Assembly (NCBI GenBank): GCA_964501335.1
Contig: CAZCTC010000004.1
Coordinates: 1 to 64,000 of the forward strand
Direction: 5' to 3'
Length of the DNA: 64,000 bases
From: CAZCTC01 sp964501335
GTDB taxonomy: Bacteria; Chloroflexota; Anaerolineae; B4-G1; SLSP01
Shown here piece by piece: positions 34,374-43,235 of this stretch. Position 1 is the stretch's first letter. Each line of letters opens with the position of its first letter. A program made the position numbers and the translations under genes. The notes below the pieces were generated by a model. That model did not search any database and was not told the origin of the DNA. It was given only the letters and a program-made list of their open reading frames with translations.

Positions 34374-34638
34374 GAGCGAAGGATTGATTTCGCCTAAGGG
34401 CGAAAGTATGCTTTCTGCGATCGATGCTGTCTCTGAGAACAAATGGAAAACGGCGACGTTGGGGTTGTTGCTGTTGTTTTTTCTGATGTTTACCTGCCTT
34501 TGTGGATGTCTTGTCGGTGGCTTGATTGGGGGAATGTTTGCTCGCCGGTCTGTCAACTCGATGATGCAGATGCCGTGCTATCAATATCAGCAGCCGGTGC
34601 CGCAGTATCAGACGCCGGGGTTTGACCAGGGCCAGTAA
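34366..34638 (+). CDS. Small membrane protein
   Basis: 90 residues, family not recognised. One strong hydrophobic segment (about 33-58: TLGLLLLFFLMF, then TCLCGCLVGGLIGGMF) contains three Cys and Gly-rich packing motifs; a Gln/Pro/Tyr-rich tail follows (YQYQQPVPQYQ). The ATG has AAAGGAGG 6 bases before it and overlaps the PLD gene by 8 bases, so it is translationally coupled. It may anchor or assist the PLD-like protein, but only position supports this. Confidence 0.75.
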   Translation: MTESEGLISPKGESMLSAIDAVSENKWKTATLGLLLLFFLMFTCLCGCLVGGLIGGMFARRSVNSMMQMPCYQYQQPVPQYQTPGFDQGQ

Positions 34639-34662
34639 GAAATAACCTGAGCGGCCGGCTTT

Positions 34663-34771
34663 TTTGCGTCCCGCAACCGGCATTTTCCTGGTAAGAAGCG
34701 ACGCGCGGGATGCTACACGAGGGAGAAAATTTTTTGTTCATTTTTCGGCGGCTTGAGAAAGCCGCCGAAAA
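34663..34771 (+). repeat. Boxed hairpin element, diverged copy
   Basis: Starts with GCGTCCCGCAACCGGCATTTTCC, then GAAGCGACGCGCGGGATG and GAGGGAGAAAATTTTTT, then hairpin arms TTTTCGGCGGCTT (34742-34754) and AAGCCGCCGAAAA (34759-34771). Same order as the tandem units at 5899-6182, with a different stem. Confidence 0.65.
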
Positions 34772-34802
34772 TTTTTTTCAGATGTTTTGAAGTTTTTTAT
34801 TT

Positions 34803-34848
34803 AGGGGTTCGCGGGCTTTCTGAAGCTCGCGAACCCCTATTTTTTTTT
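34803..34848 (+). terminator. Hairpin with T-run between convergent units
   Basis: Arms AGGGGTTCGCGGGCTT (34803-34818) and AAGCTCGCGAACCCCT (34823-34838), one G-T pair, then nine T (34840-34848). It works as an intrinsic terminator on the + strand for the PLD/small membrane protein unit. Facing it is the - strand polysaccharide cluster. Confidence 0.75.
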
Positions 34849-34890
34849 CGGATATTTTTCGCCTTGACGGCACGGGTCGTGTTTTATCCT

Positions 34891-36006
34891 CTATTTCAGG
34901 GCGTCGTGGTAGAACTGGACCAGTCGTTGGGTCATGACCCGATAGTCGAATTCGCGGGCGGTGCGTTCCCGGCCGGCCTGGCCCAGGCGGCGGCGCAGCT
35001 CCGGATCGCTCAGCAGCCGATTGAGGGCGGCGGCCAGCGCCGAAGCATCACGGGGCGGGGTTACCAATCCGGTGACTTCATTCAGGTTGACGAAGCTGGT
35101 TCCGGTTCCCAACTCGGTGCAGATGACCGGTTTGCCGCAGGCCATGGCTTCGATCTGGACAAATCCCCACGATTCACTGCGATGGATGGAGGGCAGGACG
35201 AAGACATCGCAGGCATGATAGAGCGCCAGCAGGGTGGGATCGTCCACGCGGCCCAGGAAGGCGACTTTGTTCTCCAGGCCGAGTTGTTGCGTCAGCGCGC
35301 GGAGATTGGCCTCTTCGGGGCCCTGGCCTACCACGAGCAGCTGTCCTTCTACCTGCTGCATGGCCTCGATCAGATAGGAAACCCCTTTGTAGTAGCGCAA
35401 CAATCCCACAAAGAGTACCAGCGGGGCGCCGTGATAGCGTTCTTTGACGGCGGCGGCCTGGGTTTGAACTTCCGGGGTGAGGGTGTATTTGCTCAGATCG
35501 ATGCCGAAGGGAATGACGGTGCAGCGGTCTTTTCGCGGCTCCAGATAGGGCGAGCTGTCAATGTAGTTGGGGTTGGAGACCGTGATCTGTCTGGCTCGAT
35601 CGAGTACCTGATGTAGAAAGGGCTTGTAGAGTTGCAACAGATATTTCTGGCGCACAATGTCGCTGTGATAGGTGATCACCATGGGGCGGCCGCGACCGGC
35701 GGCCAGATAGGCCATCTCGCCGATAGGATAGGGGAAGTGCAGGTGGACGAGATCGGCTTCCAGGCGGCGCATCCAGGTGAAGAGGGTCAGGCTGATGGGG
35801 GCGGAGGAAATGTTGGCCAGGCGGGAAGTCTTGATGACGTTGACGCCGTCGATGATTTCTTGAGTGGTGTGGGCGGTGCGGCTGGTGACCAGGACGGTCG
35901 GTTCGATGTCGGGATAGTCCTGGAGGCCCTGGCAGATCTGGCGGATGTGATTTTCAATCCCGCCGACGACCGGATAGTAATCTTTGTAAACTAAAAGTAA
36001 TTTCAT
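34891..36006 (-). CDS. Glycosyltransferase family 4
   Basis: 371 residues of GT-B fold. The N-terminal half has YYPVVGGIENHIRQ; the C-terminal half has FVGLLRYYKGVSYLIEAM and PSIHRSESWGFVQIEAMAC, where the E-x7-E of the nucleotide-sugar site lies. It should transfer a sugar from a nucleotide donor to a glycan on the cytoplasmic face. It is the last gene of the polysaccharide cluster in transcription direction. Donor and acceptor are unknown. Confidence 0.92.
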   Translation of the reverse strand: MKLLLVYKDYYPVVGGIENHIRQICQGLQDYPDIEPTVLVTSRTAHTTQEIIDGVNVIKTSRLANISSAPISLTLFTWMRRLEADLVHLHFPYPIGEMAYLAAGRGRPMVITYHSDIVRQKYLLQLYKPFLHQVLDRARQITVSNPNYIDSSPYLEPRKDRCTVIPFGIDLSKYTLTPEVQTQAAAVKERYHGAPLVLFVGLLRYYKGVSYLIEAMQQVEGQLLVVGQGPEEANLRALTQQLGLENKVAFLGRVDDPTLLALYHACDVFVLPSIHRSESWGFVQIEAMACGKPVICTELGTGTSFVNLNEVTGLVTPPRDASALAAALNRLLSDPELRRRLGQAGRERTAREFDYRVMTQRLVQFYHDALK

Positions 36007-36063
36007 GGTACGTGTCCGTTGTTTTTAGAATCCGCCTGGCGGCCGGTGCGGTGGTGAGGCTGG

Positions 36064-36654
36064 TTATCCAAACAGGGCTTCCTCCACCAGATCGCAGACA
36101 ATGTGGCCGATGGCGATATGGGCTTCTTGGATCCGTTGGGTGTTGTGTGAGGGCACGATGACGGCCAGGTCGACTTGAGCTGCCAAGGCTCCGCCGTCGT
36201 GTCCGGTAAAGGCAATGGTTTGCATCCCGCGGGCCCGGGCCGCGGCTACGGCGCGCAGGACATTGGCCGAATTTCCACTGGTGCTGATGCCGACCAAAAT
36301 ATCGCCCGGGGCCCCGAAGGCTTCCACCTGGCGAACGAAAATTTGATCATAGGCGTAATCGTTGGCGACGGCCGTGATCAGGGAGCTGTTGGGGGTGAGG
36401 GCCAGGGCCGGAAGGGCGGCCCGTTCCCGGGTCAGTTTGCTGATCAGTTCACCGGCCAGATGTTGAGCGTCTCCGGCGCTGCCGCCGTTGCCGCAGAAAA
36501 GGACTTTATGGCCCTGCCGGTAGGCCGTTTCGATCAGTTCGGCGGCGCGGGCGATGGTGACGGTATGATCCCGGGCCAATAGCTGTTGGACGGTGGCGCT
36601 TTCTTGCAGTTGCGTGGTAATAGACATGAGTCTTTCAGATACATTTTTTCCCAT
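36064..36654 (-). CDS. gmhA: Phosphoheptose isomerase, SIS domain
   Basis: About 196 residues. Motifs FCGNGGSAGDAQHLAGEL, GISTSGNSANVL and QEAHIAIGHIVCDLVE match GmhA, which converts sedoheptulose 7-phosphate to D-glycero-D-manno-heptose 7-phosphate. DiaA is a related SIS protein but lacks this exact C-terminal motif in my recollection. I chose ATG 36654; TTG 36672 and ATG 36627 are alternatives. No heptose kinase or adenylyl/guanylyltransferase is in the window, so the rest of a heptose pathway must be elsewhere. Its place in the glycan cluster suggests a heptose or heptose-derived sugar in the product. Confidence 0.87.
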   Translation of the reverse strand: MGKNVSERLMSITTQLQESATVQQLLARDHTVTIARAAELIETAYRQGHKVLFCGNGGSAGDAQHLAGELISKLTRERAALPALALTPNSSLITAVANDYAYDQIFVRQVEAFGAPGDILVGISTSGNSANVLRAVAAARARGMQTIAFTGHDGGALAAQVDLAVIVPSHNTQRIQEAHIAIGHIVCDLVEEALFG

Positions 36655-36731
36655 CTTCTTTCTGCTCCACAAAGGGCCTTTTTTTAGTTCATTAAGGGCG
36701 CGGTGGAAGGCAGAGAGAATGCTTTATTTAA

Positions 36732-36769
36732 TTGTTTTTCGGCGGCCTCCGCAGGCCGCCGAAAAACAA
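36732..36769. repeat. Perfect 17-bp hairpin
   Basis: Arms TTGTTTTTCGGCGGCCT (36732-36748) and AGGCCGCCGAAAAACAA (36753-36769), loop CCGC. A weak trace of the box (GGCAGAGAGAATGC) lies just before it at about 36707-36722. It separates gmhA from the glycosyltransferase pair. Confidence 0.8.
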
Positions 36770-36794
36770 ACGATCCCAATTTTTCAGCGAATTG

Positions 36795-37913
36795 TTAGAG
36801 TGAGCGATAGCAGGCCAGGGTTTCGGCGGCGGCCTGTTTCCAGGTGAAACCGGCCGCGCGTTCCAGGCCCCGTCGCCGTAGATCTGTCCGCAGATCGGCT
36901 TCTTCGATCAGGCGGCGCAGGGAAACTGCAATCGATTGTACATCCTTCGGATCGAAAAGCAAGGCTGCATCTCCGGCGACTTCCGGCAGGGAAGATACAT
37001 TGGAACAGGCGACCGGAACTCCACTGGCCATGGCTTCCAAAACCGGCAGTCCGAAGCCTTCATAACGACTGGGGAAGACAAAGCCCAGCGCCGCGCCGTA
37101 GAGATAGGGCAGTTCGGCTTCCGGGACGGGACCCAGCCAGCGTACCCGCTCGGGGTTGTCCAGTTCCAGCTCGGTGGCGCGTCGGCGCGCTTCGGGGTAG
37201 TGAGAATCCCAGGCGCCGGCAATGACCAGCGGCAGATCGCGGCCGGGGCCGAACTGGATGACCCGATCCCAGGCTTCGATGAGGCGGACCAGATTTTTGT
37301 GGGGTTTGTTGGACCCCAGGTAGAGCATATAACGCTGGGGCAGGCCGCGGTGTGTCCGGAAGTCGGCCTGGGCATCGGCCGAAAGTGGTCTGAAGATGGG
37401 ATCGGCTGCCAGGGAGATGGTATGGACGCGGGCGGCGGGAACGGAGAAATTGGCCAGCAGGTCGGTCCGGGTGGCTTCGGAGATGGTGAGGATATGGCGC
37501 GAAGCGTTCAGGGCGAGCGAGGTGGCCGAGCGGAAGAGCAGCCGGGCGCGCTGAGAGCTGGCTTCGGGAAGCAGCATGGGGATCAGGTCATAGACGGTGA
37601 GGACCGTGGGCACGCCGGGCCGATAGGGCATCAGATAGTAGGCGCTGTGGTAGCAGCTGGCATGCAGGGAGCGCAGCAGCGGCGGCAATTCCCATTGTTG
37701 GGAGGGGGAAAAGGGGGAGATGTTCACCGGGACGGCCTGCACGGCGGGAGAATCCGGCAGAGAGAGGGGATAGGCCGGATCATGCAACAGGGTCAGCGAT
37801 TCCTGCGGCGTAAGTTGAGGAATGAGCGCCTGAGCCAGACTGGTGACATAGCGGCCGATACCGGGAAAATGAGGGGTAGCGGTGCGGGCATCCAGTACAA
37901 AGTGGGTGGTCAT
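36795..37913 (-). CDS. Glycosyltransferase family 4
   Basis: 372 residues, GT-B fold. N-terminal PGIGRYVTSLAQAL; C-terminal YLGSNKPHKNLVRLIEAW and PSRYEGFGLPVLEAMASG give the donor-binding site with E-x7-E. It resembles the next gene upstream in layout (GIGRY vs GLGRY starts, SRYEGFGLPVLEAMA vs SLYEGFGLPILEAMA), so the two are paralogs. Its start overlaps that gene's stop by 4 bases. Likely adds one sugar, perhaps mannose or a related hexose, to the surface glycan; sugar not predictable. Confidence 0.92.
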   Translation of the reverse strand: MTTHFVLDARTATPHFPGIGRYVTSLAQALIPQLTPQESLTLLHDPAYPLSLPDSPAVQAVPVNISPFSPSQQWELPPLLRSLHASCYHSAYYLMPYRPGVPTVLTVYDLIPMLLPEASSQRARLLFRSATSLALNASRHILTISEATRTDLLANFSVPAARVHTISLAADPIFRPLSADAQADFRTHRGLPQRYMLYLGSNKPHKNLVRLIEAWDRVIQFGPGRDLPLVIAGAWDSHYPEARRRATELELDNPERVRWLGPVPEAELPYLYGAALGFVFPSRYEGFGLPVLEAMASGVPVACSNVSSLPEVAGDAALLFDPKDVQSIAVSLRRLIEEADLRTDLRRRGLERAAGFTWKQAAAETLACYRSL

Positions 37914-39049
37914 ATTACCTCCTGGTAGACGGAGAGCGTGGCTTCGGCCGTACGCTCCCAGGAAAATTGGGCGGCCTGGAGACGGCCCCGGCGACGTAAA
38001 TCGAGCTGCAGTTCGGGGTCGGTGAGCAGGCGGCGTAGGGTGCGGGTTTGCGATTCGACATCAAGGGGATCGAAATAGAGAACGGCATCTCCGCCCAATT
38101 CAGGCAGAGAACTGCAGTCAGAACAGATAACGGGGGTGTTACAGGCCATTGCTTCGAGAATGGGCAGGCCGAAACCTTCGTAGAGTGAAGGAAAGACGAG
38201 CGCCTGAGCCCCGCTGTAGACGGCCGGCAGGTCGGCATCGGCGACGAACCCCGGAAAATGGACGGCTTTTTTCACCGGAGAGTGTGCCAGCGCGGCAAAG
38301 AATTCATCACAAAGCCACCCTTGTCGGCCTACGATTACCAATCCATCCGTGAGTTTTTCTTGATAGAGCGGTGCGAAGGCCTGGAGCAAGCGGGTGAGGT
38401 TTTTGCGTGGCTCAATGGTGCCGACGAAGAGCAGGTAACGGTCGGGGAGTCCGTATTGCGTGCGGATGGGGGCGATTGCCGATGGGGGAGCTGGTTGGAA
38501 GTGGGGTGCCGCCGCTTCGTAAATTACGGTGATTTTTTCGGGGGGGATGGCATAGGCGGCGATCAAATCGCGGCGGGTTTGTTGTGAAACGGCGATGATA
38601 TGATTGGCACGACGACAGTAGAGCGGCATGGTGAGGTTGAGATACCAGCGATTGAGGGGTTTGTGATGTTCGGGGAGATGGCGAAAGATCAGATCGTGAA
38701 CGGTGAGGATGGTAGGAATGTTATGAAGGGGCAACAGGAGATGTTCGGTGGCATGAAAAAGTTTGGCACCAGGGATCAGGGAAGCAAAATTAAGGCGGGC
38801 CAGTTGGCCCAGCCAGATCAGCATACGCCAGGGTTTATAGCCCAGTTTTACAGTGCGGGTTGGGTATGATTCCAGCCCGGGGAGAGGGGCGATCCCTTGT
38901 TCCTGGTTGTAAAAAAAAGCAAGTTGTTTATCCAGTTGTGGCGCCAAGGCGTGAGCCAGGGCTTCGGCATAACGTCCCAGCCCTGCGCGTCGATGGACGG
39001 CAGCGGAAATATCGAGGTAGTAGAGGTCGGTCTGTTTTTGGAATTTCAT
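37910..39049 (-). CDS. Glycosyltransferase family 4
   Basis: 379 residues, GT-B fold. Motifs RAGLGRYAEALAHAL, FVGTIEPRKNLTRLLQAF and PSLYEGFGLPILEAMAC are those of mannosyltransferase-like GT4 enzymes. Its 3' end overlaps the paralogous transferase by 4 bases, which implies coupled translation and perhaps consecutive action on one acceptor. It starts 24 bases after the upstream GT2 gene. Confidence 0.92.
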   Translation of the reverse strand: MKFQKQTDLYYLDISAAVHRRAGLGRYAEALAHALAPQLDKQLAFFYNQEQGIAPLPGLESYPTRTVKLGYKPWRMLIWLGQLARLNFASLIPGAKLFHATEHLLLPLHNIPTILTVHDLIFRHLPEHHKPLNRWYLNLTMPLYCRRANHIIAVSQQTRRDLIAAYAIPPEKITVIYEAAAPHFQPAPPSAIAPIRTQYGLPDRYLLFVGTIEPRKNLTRLLQAFAPLYQEKLTDGLVIVGRQGWLCDEFFAALAHSPVKKAVHFPGFVADADLPAVYSGAQALVFPSLYEGFGLPILEAMACNTPVICSDCSSLPELGGDAVLYFDPLDVESQTRTLRRLLTDPELQLDLRRRGRLQAAQFSWERTAEATLSVYQEVI

Positions 39050-39073
39050 GGGATGGTTATGGGATATGGGGAA

Positions 39074-39877
39074 TCATATAAATCGACGATAGAACGGCAG
39101 CAATATTCGTAAGCCCAGCAGGGCAAGGGGCCCGTAGTGTTTGGCGTAGAAGTATTCCAGGCTGCGGTAATAAGCCTGTTGCGCCTGCGGATTACGGATC
39201 AAGCTCTGCCCTCCTAAATGGATGATGGCGGTTTGTGGATTGTAGATAATATCCCAACCGGCCAGGCGAATGCGATGACACCAATCATTATCTTCAAAAT
39301 ACATGAAGATTTTTTCATCTAACAGGCCGACTTGATCGAGCACTTCCCCGCGCACCATGAGGCAGGCACCGGAGACCCAATCGACTTTTTGTTTTTCTTT
39401 TGTTTCCCAATTGTGCAGGGGTCGACGGTAGATCAATCGGTTCCACCCACGGGCCAACAGATAGCCCAGGGTTGGGTCTTTTCCAAAAGCGTAAGCCTGA
39501 GCCGAGCCATTGGGACGTTCCAGGCGAGGGCTACAGGCGCCGACGCGGGGATGGGCATCCATAAATTGTACCAGGGTTTCCAAGGCGCCTGGGAGCACGC
39601 GGGTGTCGCTGTTGAGCAACAAAAAATAGGGACTGGTTTTTTGCAGCCGGCGTAAAGCCTGATTATTGGCACGGCTGAACCCGACATTTTCAGCATTGCG
39701 GATGAGTTTTACATCCGGGAATTTTTGGGCCACCATGTCGGCACTGCCATCGGTTGAAGCGTTATCAACCACCGTCACGCCATAGGTGATCTGTCCCGCT
39801 CCTTGCGGGAGGGTGTTCAGGCAGTCCTGTAGTAATTCAATTGTATTCCAGGAAACAATGATAATCTGAAGTTCCAT
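39074..39877 (-). CDS. Glycosyltransferase family 2, rhamnosyltransferase-like
   Basis: 267 residues, GT-A fold. IIIVSWNTIELLQDCL at the start, VVDNASTDGSADMV for the nucleotide, LLNSDTRVL for the DxD-like metal site, and FMYFEDNDWCHRI for the catalytic region, the pattern of WbbL-like rhamnosyltransferases. No membrane helix is obvious. Two bases separate it from the methyltransferase gene upstream. The donor sugar is a family-based guess. Confidence 0.9.
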   Translation of the reverse strand: MELQIIIVSWNTIELLQDCLNTLPQGAGQITYGVTVVDNASTDGSADMVAQKFPDVKLIRNAENVGFSRANNQALRRLQKTSPYFLLLNSDTRVLPGALETLVQFMDAHPRVGACSPRLERPNGSAQAYAFGKDPTLGYLLARGWNRLIYRRPLHNWETKEKQKVDWVSGACLMVRGEVLDQVGLLDEKIFMYFEDNDWCHRIRLAGWDIIYNPQTAIIHLGGQSLIRNPQAQQAYYRSLEYFYAKHYGPLALLGLRILLPFYRRFI

Positions 39878-39879
39878 AA

Positions 39880-40809
39880 TCAGGACTTTGCTTTTTGGGC
39901 TACCAGATAGTAGGTTTCACCTTGCAAATGGAGGTGGCGAATCAACCAGGCATCCAGGTCGGCTAAGCGGCGGGCCAGAGCGAGCGTGGATTTCCAGGAT
40001 TTCAGGCGTAGATGTCCGGCGACCGTATCTGAGAAGATCATATGGGTTTCGTAGGTTTCGACTTTAAATTTTTTGAAGAGCAGCGGGATAATTTCTTTGC
40101 CGGTGACATCTTCAAACGGCGAACGTTCCGGCAGTTGAAAGGCTTGCGGGATGGGGTGGGGACCTTTTTTAGGATAGAGGCGGGCCATCAGGCGGTTGAA
40201 GGCGTGGAGGGGTTTGCGCCAATAGGGGACCTCAGTGGGCAAGAGCATCAAGAATGCGTAACGTAAGATCAATCCGATCCAGGTAGGTTCCATATGATCC
40301 AGGCATACCAGTACGCCTCCGGGTTTGAGGGCGCGATAGAGGGTATCGGTTAAATTATCGAGATCCAGAACATGGTGTAAAACGGATGAGGCCAGGATGG
40401 CATCATAGGTATTGGGGGCCAGGCCTAATTGATTGAGGTCACCGACAAAAAGATGGACGTTTTTTTTCCAGGGATCGGCGGCTGCTCCGGCGTGAATTTG
40501 AGCTGCGCCCTGGCGGACCAGGTTAAAGGCGATATCGACTCCATCGACATAACAACCGCGCGCGGCTAACTGAACTCCCATATTCCCATCGGCGCATCCT
40601 AATTCGAGAACTCGAGGTCCAGCGGCTGCAATGCGATTAAAGGTGCGTTCGCAGAGGCTGCCGTTGATGATTGCCGCAAGCTCTGCATCCCGCCAGAAAG
40701 CGAGACTGGAGTCAACTTCACCCAGTGCTGAACGTTCCCAATAACGGGCTTCCTGGTGGAGTAGATCGTAATATTGAGAAGTTCCAATGATAGATTTGTC
40801 AATGGGCAT
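39880..40809 (-). CDS. Class I SAM-dependent methyltransferase
   Basis: 309 residues. The SAM site VLELGCADGNMGVQL (motif I), GVDIAFNLV after it, DAILASSVLHHVLD (motif IV region) and ALKPGGVLVCLD (motif VI) are clear. It probably methylates a sugar or a lipid carrier intermediate of the cluster, but the acceptor cannot be read from sequence. I chose ATG 40809, with AAAAGGA about 9 bases before it; a TTG at 40830 would add 7 residues without a better site. Confidence 0.88.
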   Translation of the reverse strand: MPIDKSIIGTSQYYDLLHQEARYWERSALGEVDSSLAFWRDAELAAIINGSLCERTFNRIAAAGPRVLELGCADGNMGVQLAARGCYVDGVDIAFNLVRQGAAQIHAGAAADPWKKNVHLFVGDLNQLGLAPNTYDAILASSVLHHVLDLDNLTDTLYRALKPGGVLVCLDHMEPTWIGLILRYAFLMLLPTEVPYWRKPLHAFNRLMARLYPKKGPHPIPQAFQLPERSPFEDVTGKEIIPLLFKKFKVETYETHMIFSDTVAGHLRLKSWKSTLALARRLADLDAWLIRHLHLQGETYYLVAQKAKS

Positions 40810-40833
40810 CGCTATGATCCTTTTGGGCAAAGA

Positions 40834-42132
40834 CTAAGCTGGAGTGAGTTCGTCCAGGAATGAAGCCAGACGGTGGGCAATTTCGCGACGGTCAAAACGA
40901 TTAATAATCGTATCCGCCATTTGGGTGGGTTCAGTGCCGGCACGGATGGCGTGAAACAGGTTTAACAGGGCCGCGGCGATTGCCTGGGGGTCTGTGGGAG
41001 AGACAACACGGCCGAAAGGTCCTTCATTAAGCACGCTACTGGCCGCGCCGGGAGGCAGCAGAGCCAGAATCGGGCGGCGAGCGGCCATATACTCATAGAG
41101 TTTATTGGGACAGATCATGCGTCCGACTCCAGTGTCGGGTTGGATCAGGGTCAGGAGTTGCGCGCTGCGCATTTGAGCGATGGCGGTTTCGTGGGGCAGG
41201 AAGGGGGAATATTCCAGGCGATCTTCCATTCCGGCGAACCGGGCGGCGTAGGTGGGATCAATGCGGCCGGTAATGCGGAGGCGGAGCAGCCGGCGGAATT
41301 CGGTGTCTTGTTCTGTTGCCAGGCGCAGCCCTTCGGGAAAGGCGTTATGGACGATGGGGCCTAAGACTGTGCCGATATAGGCAATGGTAAATTCCGGATC
41401 GGGTGGGGGCAGTGGAGCGGTAAAATCATCCGGGTCGAAGCCGTTGGTCAAGAGCCGGAGTTTCGGGGCCAGATGTGATCCAAAAACTTCAGTCGTGCGT
41501 TGGATTTGTTGGGGGGTGACAATGGTGGAAATTGTACAGTTTTCCAGAATCTGGCGTTCGAGCCGTTGATGGAGCCCATAATTCAGGGCGCCATTGCGGC
41601 GAATATCTTGATTGTCCAGGGTCCAGGGATCTCGAAAATCGGCAATCCAGGGACATCCCGTGTCGGCGTGCAATCCCGCGCCCACCAGATGGATGGAATT
41701 GGGCGGGACGGTGGTGAGGATGGCGGCGTAGTGGTGTTCGCGGTAGAGGTCGCGGCCTTTTCGGCGAGCCGCGGGCGTCCAGAACCGGTTGATTTCGGGA
41801 ATCAACCAGGGTTTGATCCAGCGCAGAGCCCAATTTTTGAGATTGCGGGTCCCGAACGTTTTTCCGGCGCTTGCAGGTTTTGCTGGAGTGGAGGAGTTGG
41901 GGGGTGGTTGCAGGAAGGCTTTCAGCCAGCGGGGCCAGGGAACCCGGTAGACGGGAGTTTCGGGCGGGATATCGGAGAGCAGGCTGTTGTCGGGATTCCA
42001 TTGGGCATCAGAACAGAGAACCACCGGCTGCCATCCGAATTGCGGCAGATATTTTACGAATTTAGTGGCGCGGATTGTTCCCGTGCCGCCCTGAGGGGGG
42101 AAATCAAAGGAGACAATCAGAACTTTTTTCAT
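40834..42132 (-). CDS. Glycosyltransferase, GT4-like
   Basis: 432 residues. The N-terminus MKKVLIVSFDFPPQGGTGTI with ATKFVKYLPQFGWQPVV is the acceptor-side half of GT4-like enzymes. The C-terminal half is less canonical: IAYIGTVLGPIVHNAF, then PNKLYEYMAARRPILAL in place of the E-G-x-G-x-x-x-x-E motif. Members of this type occur in exopolysaccharide and lipid-linked glycan clusters. Its start overlaps the upstream transferase by 4 bases. Sugar unknown. Confidence 0.88.
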   Translation of the reverse strand: MKKVLIVSFDFPPQGGTGTIRATKFVKYLPQFGWQPVVLCSDAQWNPDNSLLSDIPPETPVYRVPWPRWLKAFLQPPPNSSTPAKPASAGKTFGTRNLKNWALRWIKPWLIPEINRFWTPAARRKGRDLYREHHYAAILTTVPPNSIHLVGAGLHADTGCPWIADFRDPWTLDNQDIRRNGALNYGLHQRLERQILENCTISTIVTPQQIQRTTEVFGSHLAPKLRLLTNGFDPDDFTAPLPPPDPEFTIAYIGTVLGPIVHNAFPEGLRLATEQDTEFRRLLRLRITGRIDPTYAARFAGMEDRLEYSPFLPHETAIAQMRSAQLLTLIQPDTGVGRMICPNKLYEYMAARRPILALLPPGAASSVLNEGPFGRVVSPTDPQAIAAALLNLFHAIRAGTEPTQMADTIINRFDRREIAHRLASFLDELTPA

Positions 42133-43235
42133 GATTTACCTCCAGCGGGGTGTACCAGGTTGTTGTATAACCGGGCGACCCGATCCATTTCCACGGTATG
42201 GCTGGCGCGGGTCTGGACCAGTTCTCGGTTGATAGCCGCCATCGCGGCTCGTCGTTCCGGATGGCGAAGGATTGACAGGATGGCCGTACTGAGGGCAACC
42301 GGATCGCGGGCGGGAACGCATTCTCCGTTTTTTCCGGGGGTGATCCATTCCTGGATGGCGCTTAAATCGCTCATGACGGGCGGGACGCCGCAGGCCATGG
42401 CCTCCAGCAGAGAAACCGGCGTGCTGTCAGAAGTGGCAATGGAGACAAATACATCGGCCATGGCATAGTAAGCGGCCAGCTCGTGGTGCGGGACGGCGCT
42501 GATAAATTGCACGGCTTCTTCCAACCGGGCGCGGTGGATTTGCTCTTGTAATTGGGCGAGGTAGTCGGGGTTGCAGGTATTGTATTTGATGAGCAGAACT
42601 GCCGTAGGGAGTTGTTGCCGGACCCGGGCCAGGGCCTCGATGATGATGTCCTGGTTGTAGTTAGGCATGAGGTTGCGGGTACTGAGGATGATGGGGCGTT
42701 GTTCCAGCCTTAAGCGGGTGCGAAGCCCGGCCGTGTTCTGTTGGGGAGTGAAGACCTGTGTATCCACGCCCCATTGGACGAGCACAACCCGTTCCGGACG
42801 GGCTTTCAGGGTCAACACCTGAGTTTGGAGGTCGGTAGCATCGACGGTGACCAGATCGGCGCGCTGGAGCATCCAGGGGGTGAGCAGGCGGGTGAGCCGG
42901 GAGCGTTGGGGGTCGATGTAGGCGTCGGTGCCCCAGGCCGTCAGGACCAGGGGGTGAAAGCCGGTGGCCGCGGCCAGCCATCCGTAGCGGGTGAGGTAGT
43001 GGGCATGGAGGATGTCGGGTTGGAGCTGGTGGAGTATGCGTCTCAGGGTCAGGGTCCATATAGGGAACCGAAGTTTGGGCTGGCCGGCCGGTAGTGGATG
43101 CAGATGGACACCGGGAATATTGCCGGTTTCATTGGGCAGGGTAACGAGGTGCACCTCATGGCCGCGGGCGACAAAGGCCTGGAGCCAGCGGTAGGTATGA
43201 ATGTTTTCGGCGGGAGCAATATAACAAAGTTTCAT
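42129..43235 (-). CDS. Glycosyltransferase family 4
   Basis: 368 residues. N-terminal CYIAPAENIHTYRWLQAF and LHAHYLTRYGWLAA; C-terminal ILSTRNLMPNYNQDIIIEAL and SIATSDSTPVSLLEAMACG for donor binding. Coupled by 4-base overlaps to genes on both sides. Similar proteins occur in capsule and N-glycan-like clusters. Donor and acceptor unknown. Confidence 0.91.
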   Translation of the reverse strand: MKLCYIAPAENIHTYRWLQAFVARGHEVHLVTLPNETGNIPGVHLHPLPAGQPKLRFPIWTLTLRRILHQLQPDILHAHYLTRYGWLAAATGFHPLVLTAWGTDAYIDPQRSRLTRLLTPWMLQRADLVTVDATDLQTQVLTLKARPERVVLVQWGVDTQVFTPQQNTAGLRTRLRLEQRPIILSTRNLMPNYNQDIIIEALARVRQQLPTAVLLIKYNTCNPDYLAQLQEQIHRARLEEAVQFISAVPHHELAAYYAMADVFVSIATSDSTPVSLLEAMACGVPPVMSDLSAIQEWITPGKNGECVPARDPVALSTAILSILRHPERRAAMAAINRELVQTRASHTVEMDRVARLYNNLVHPAGGKS

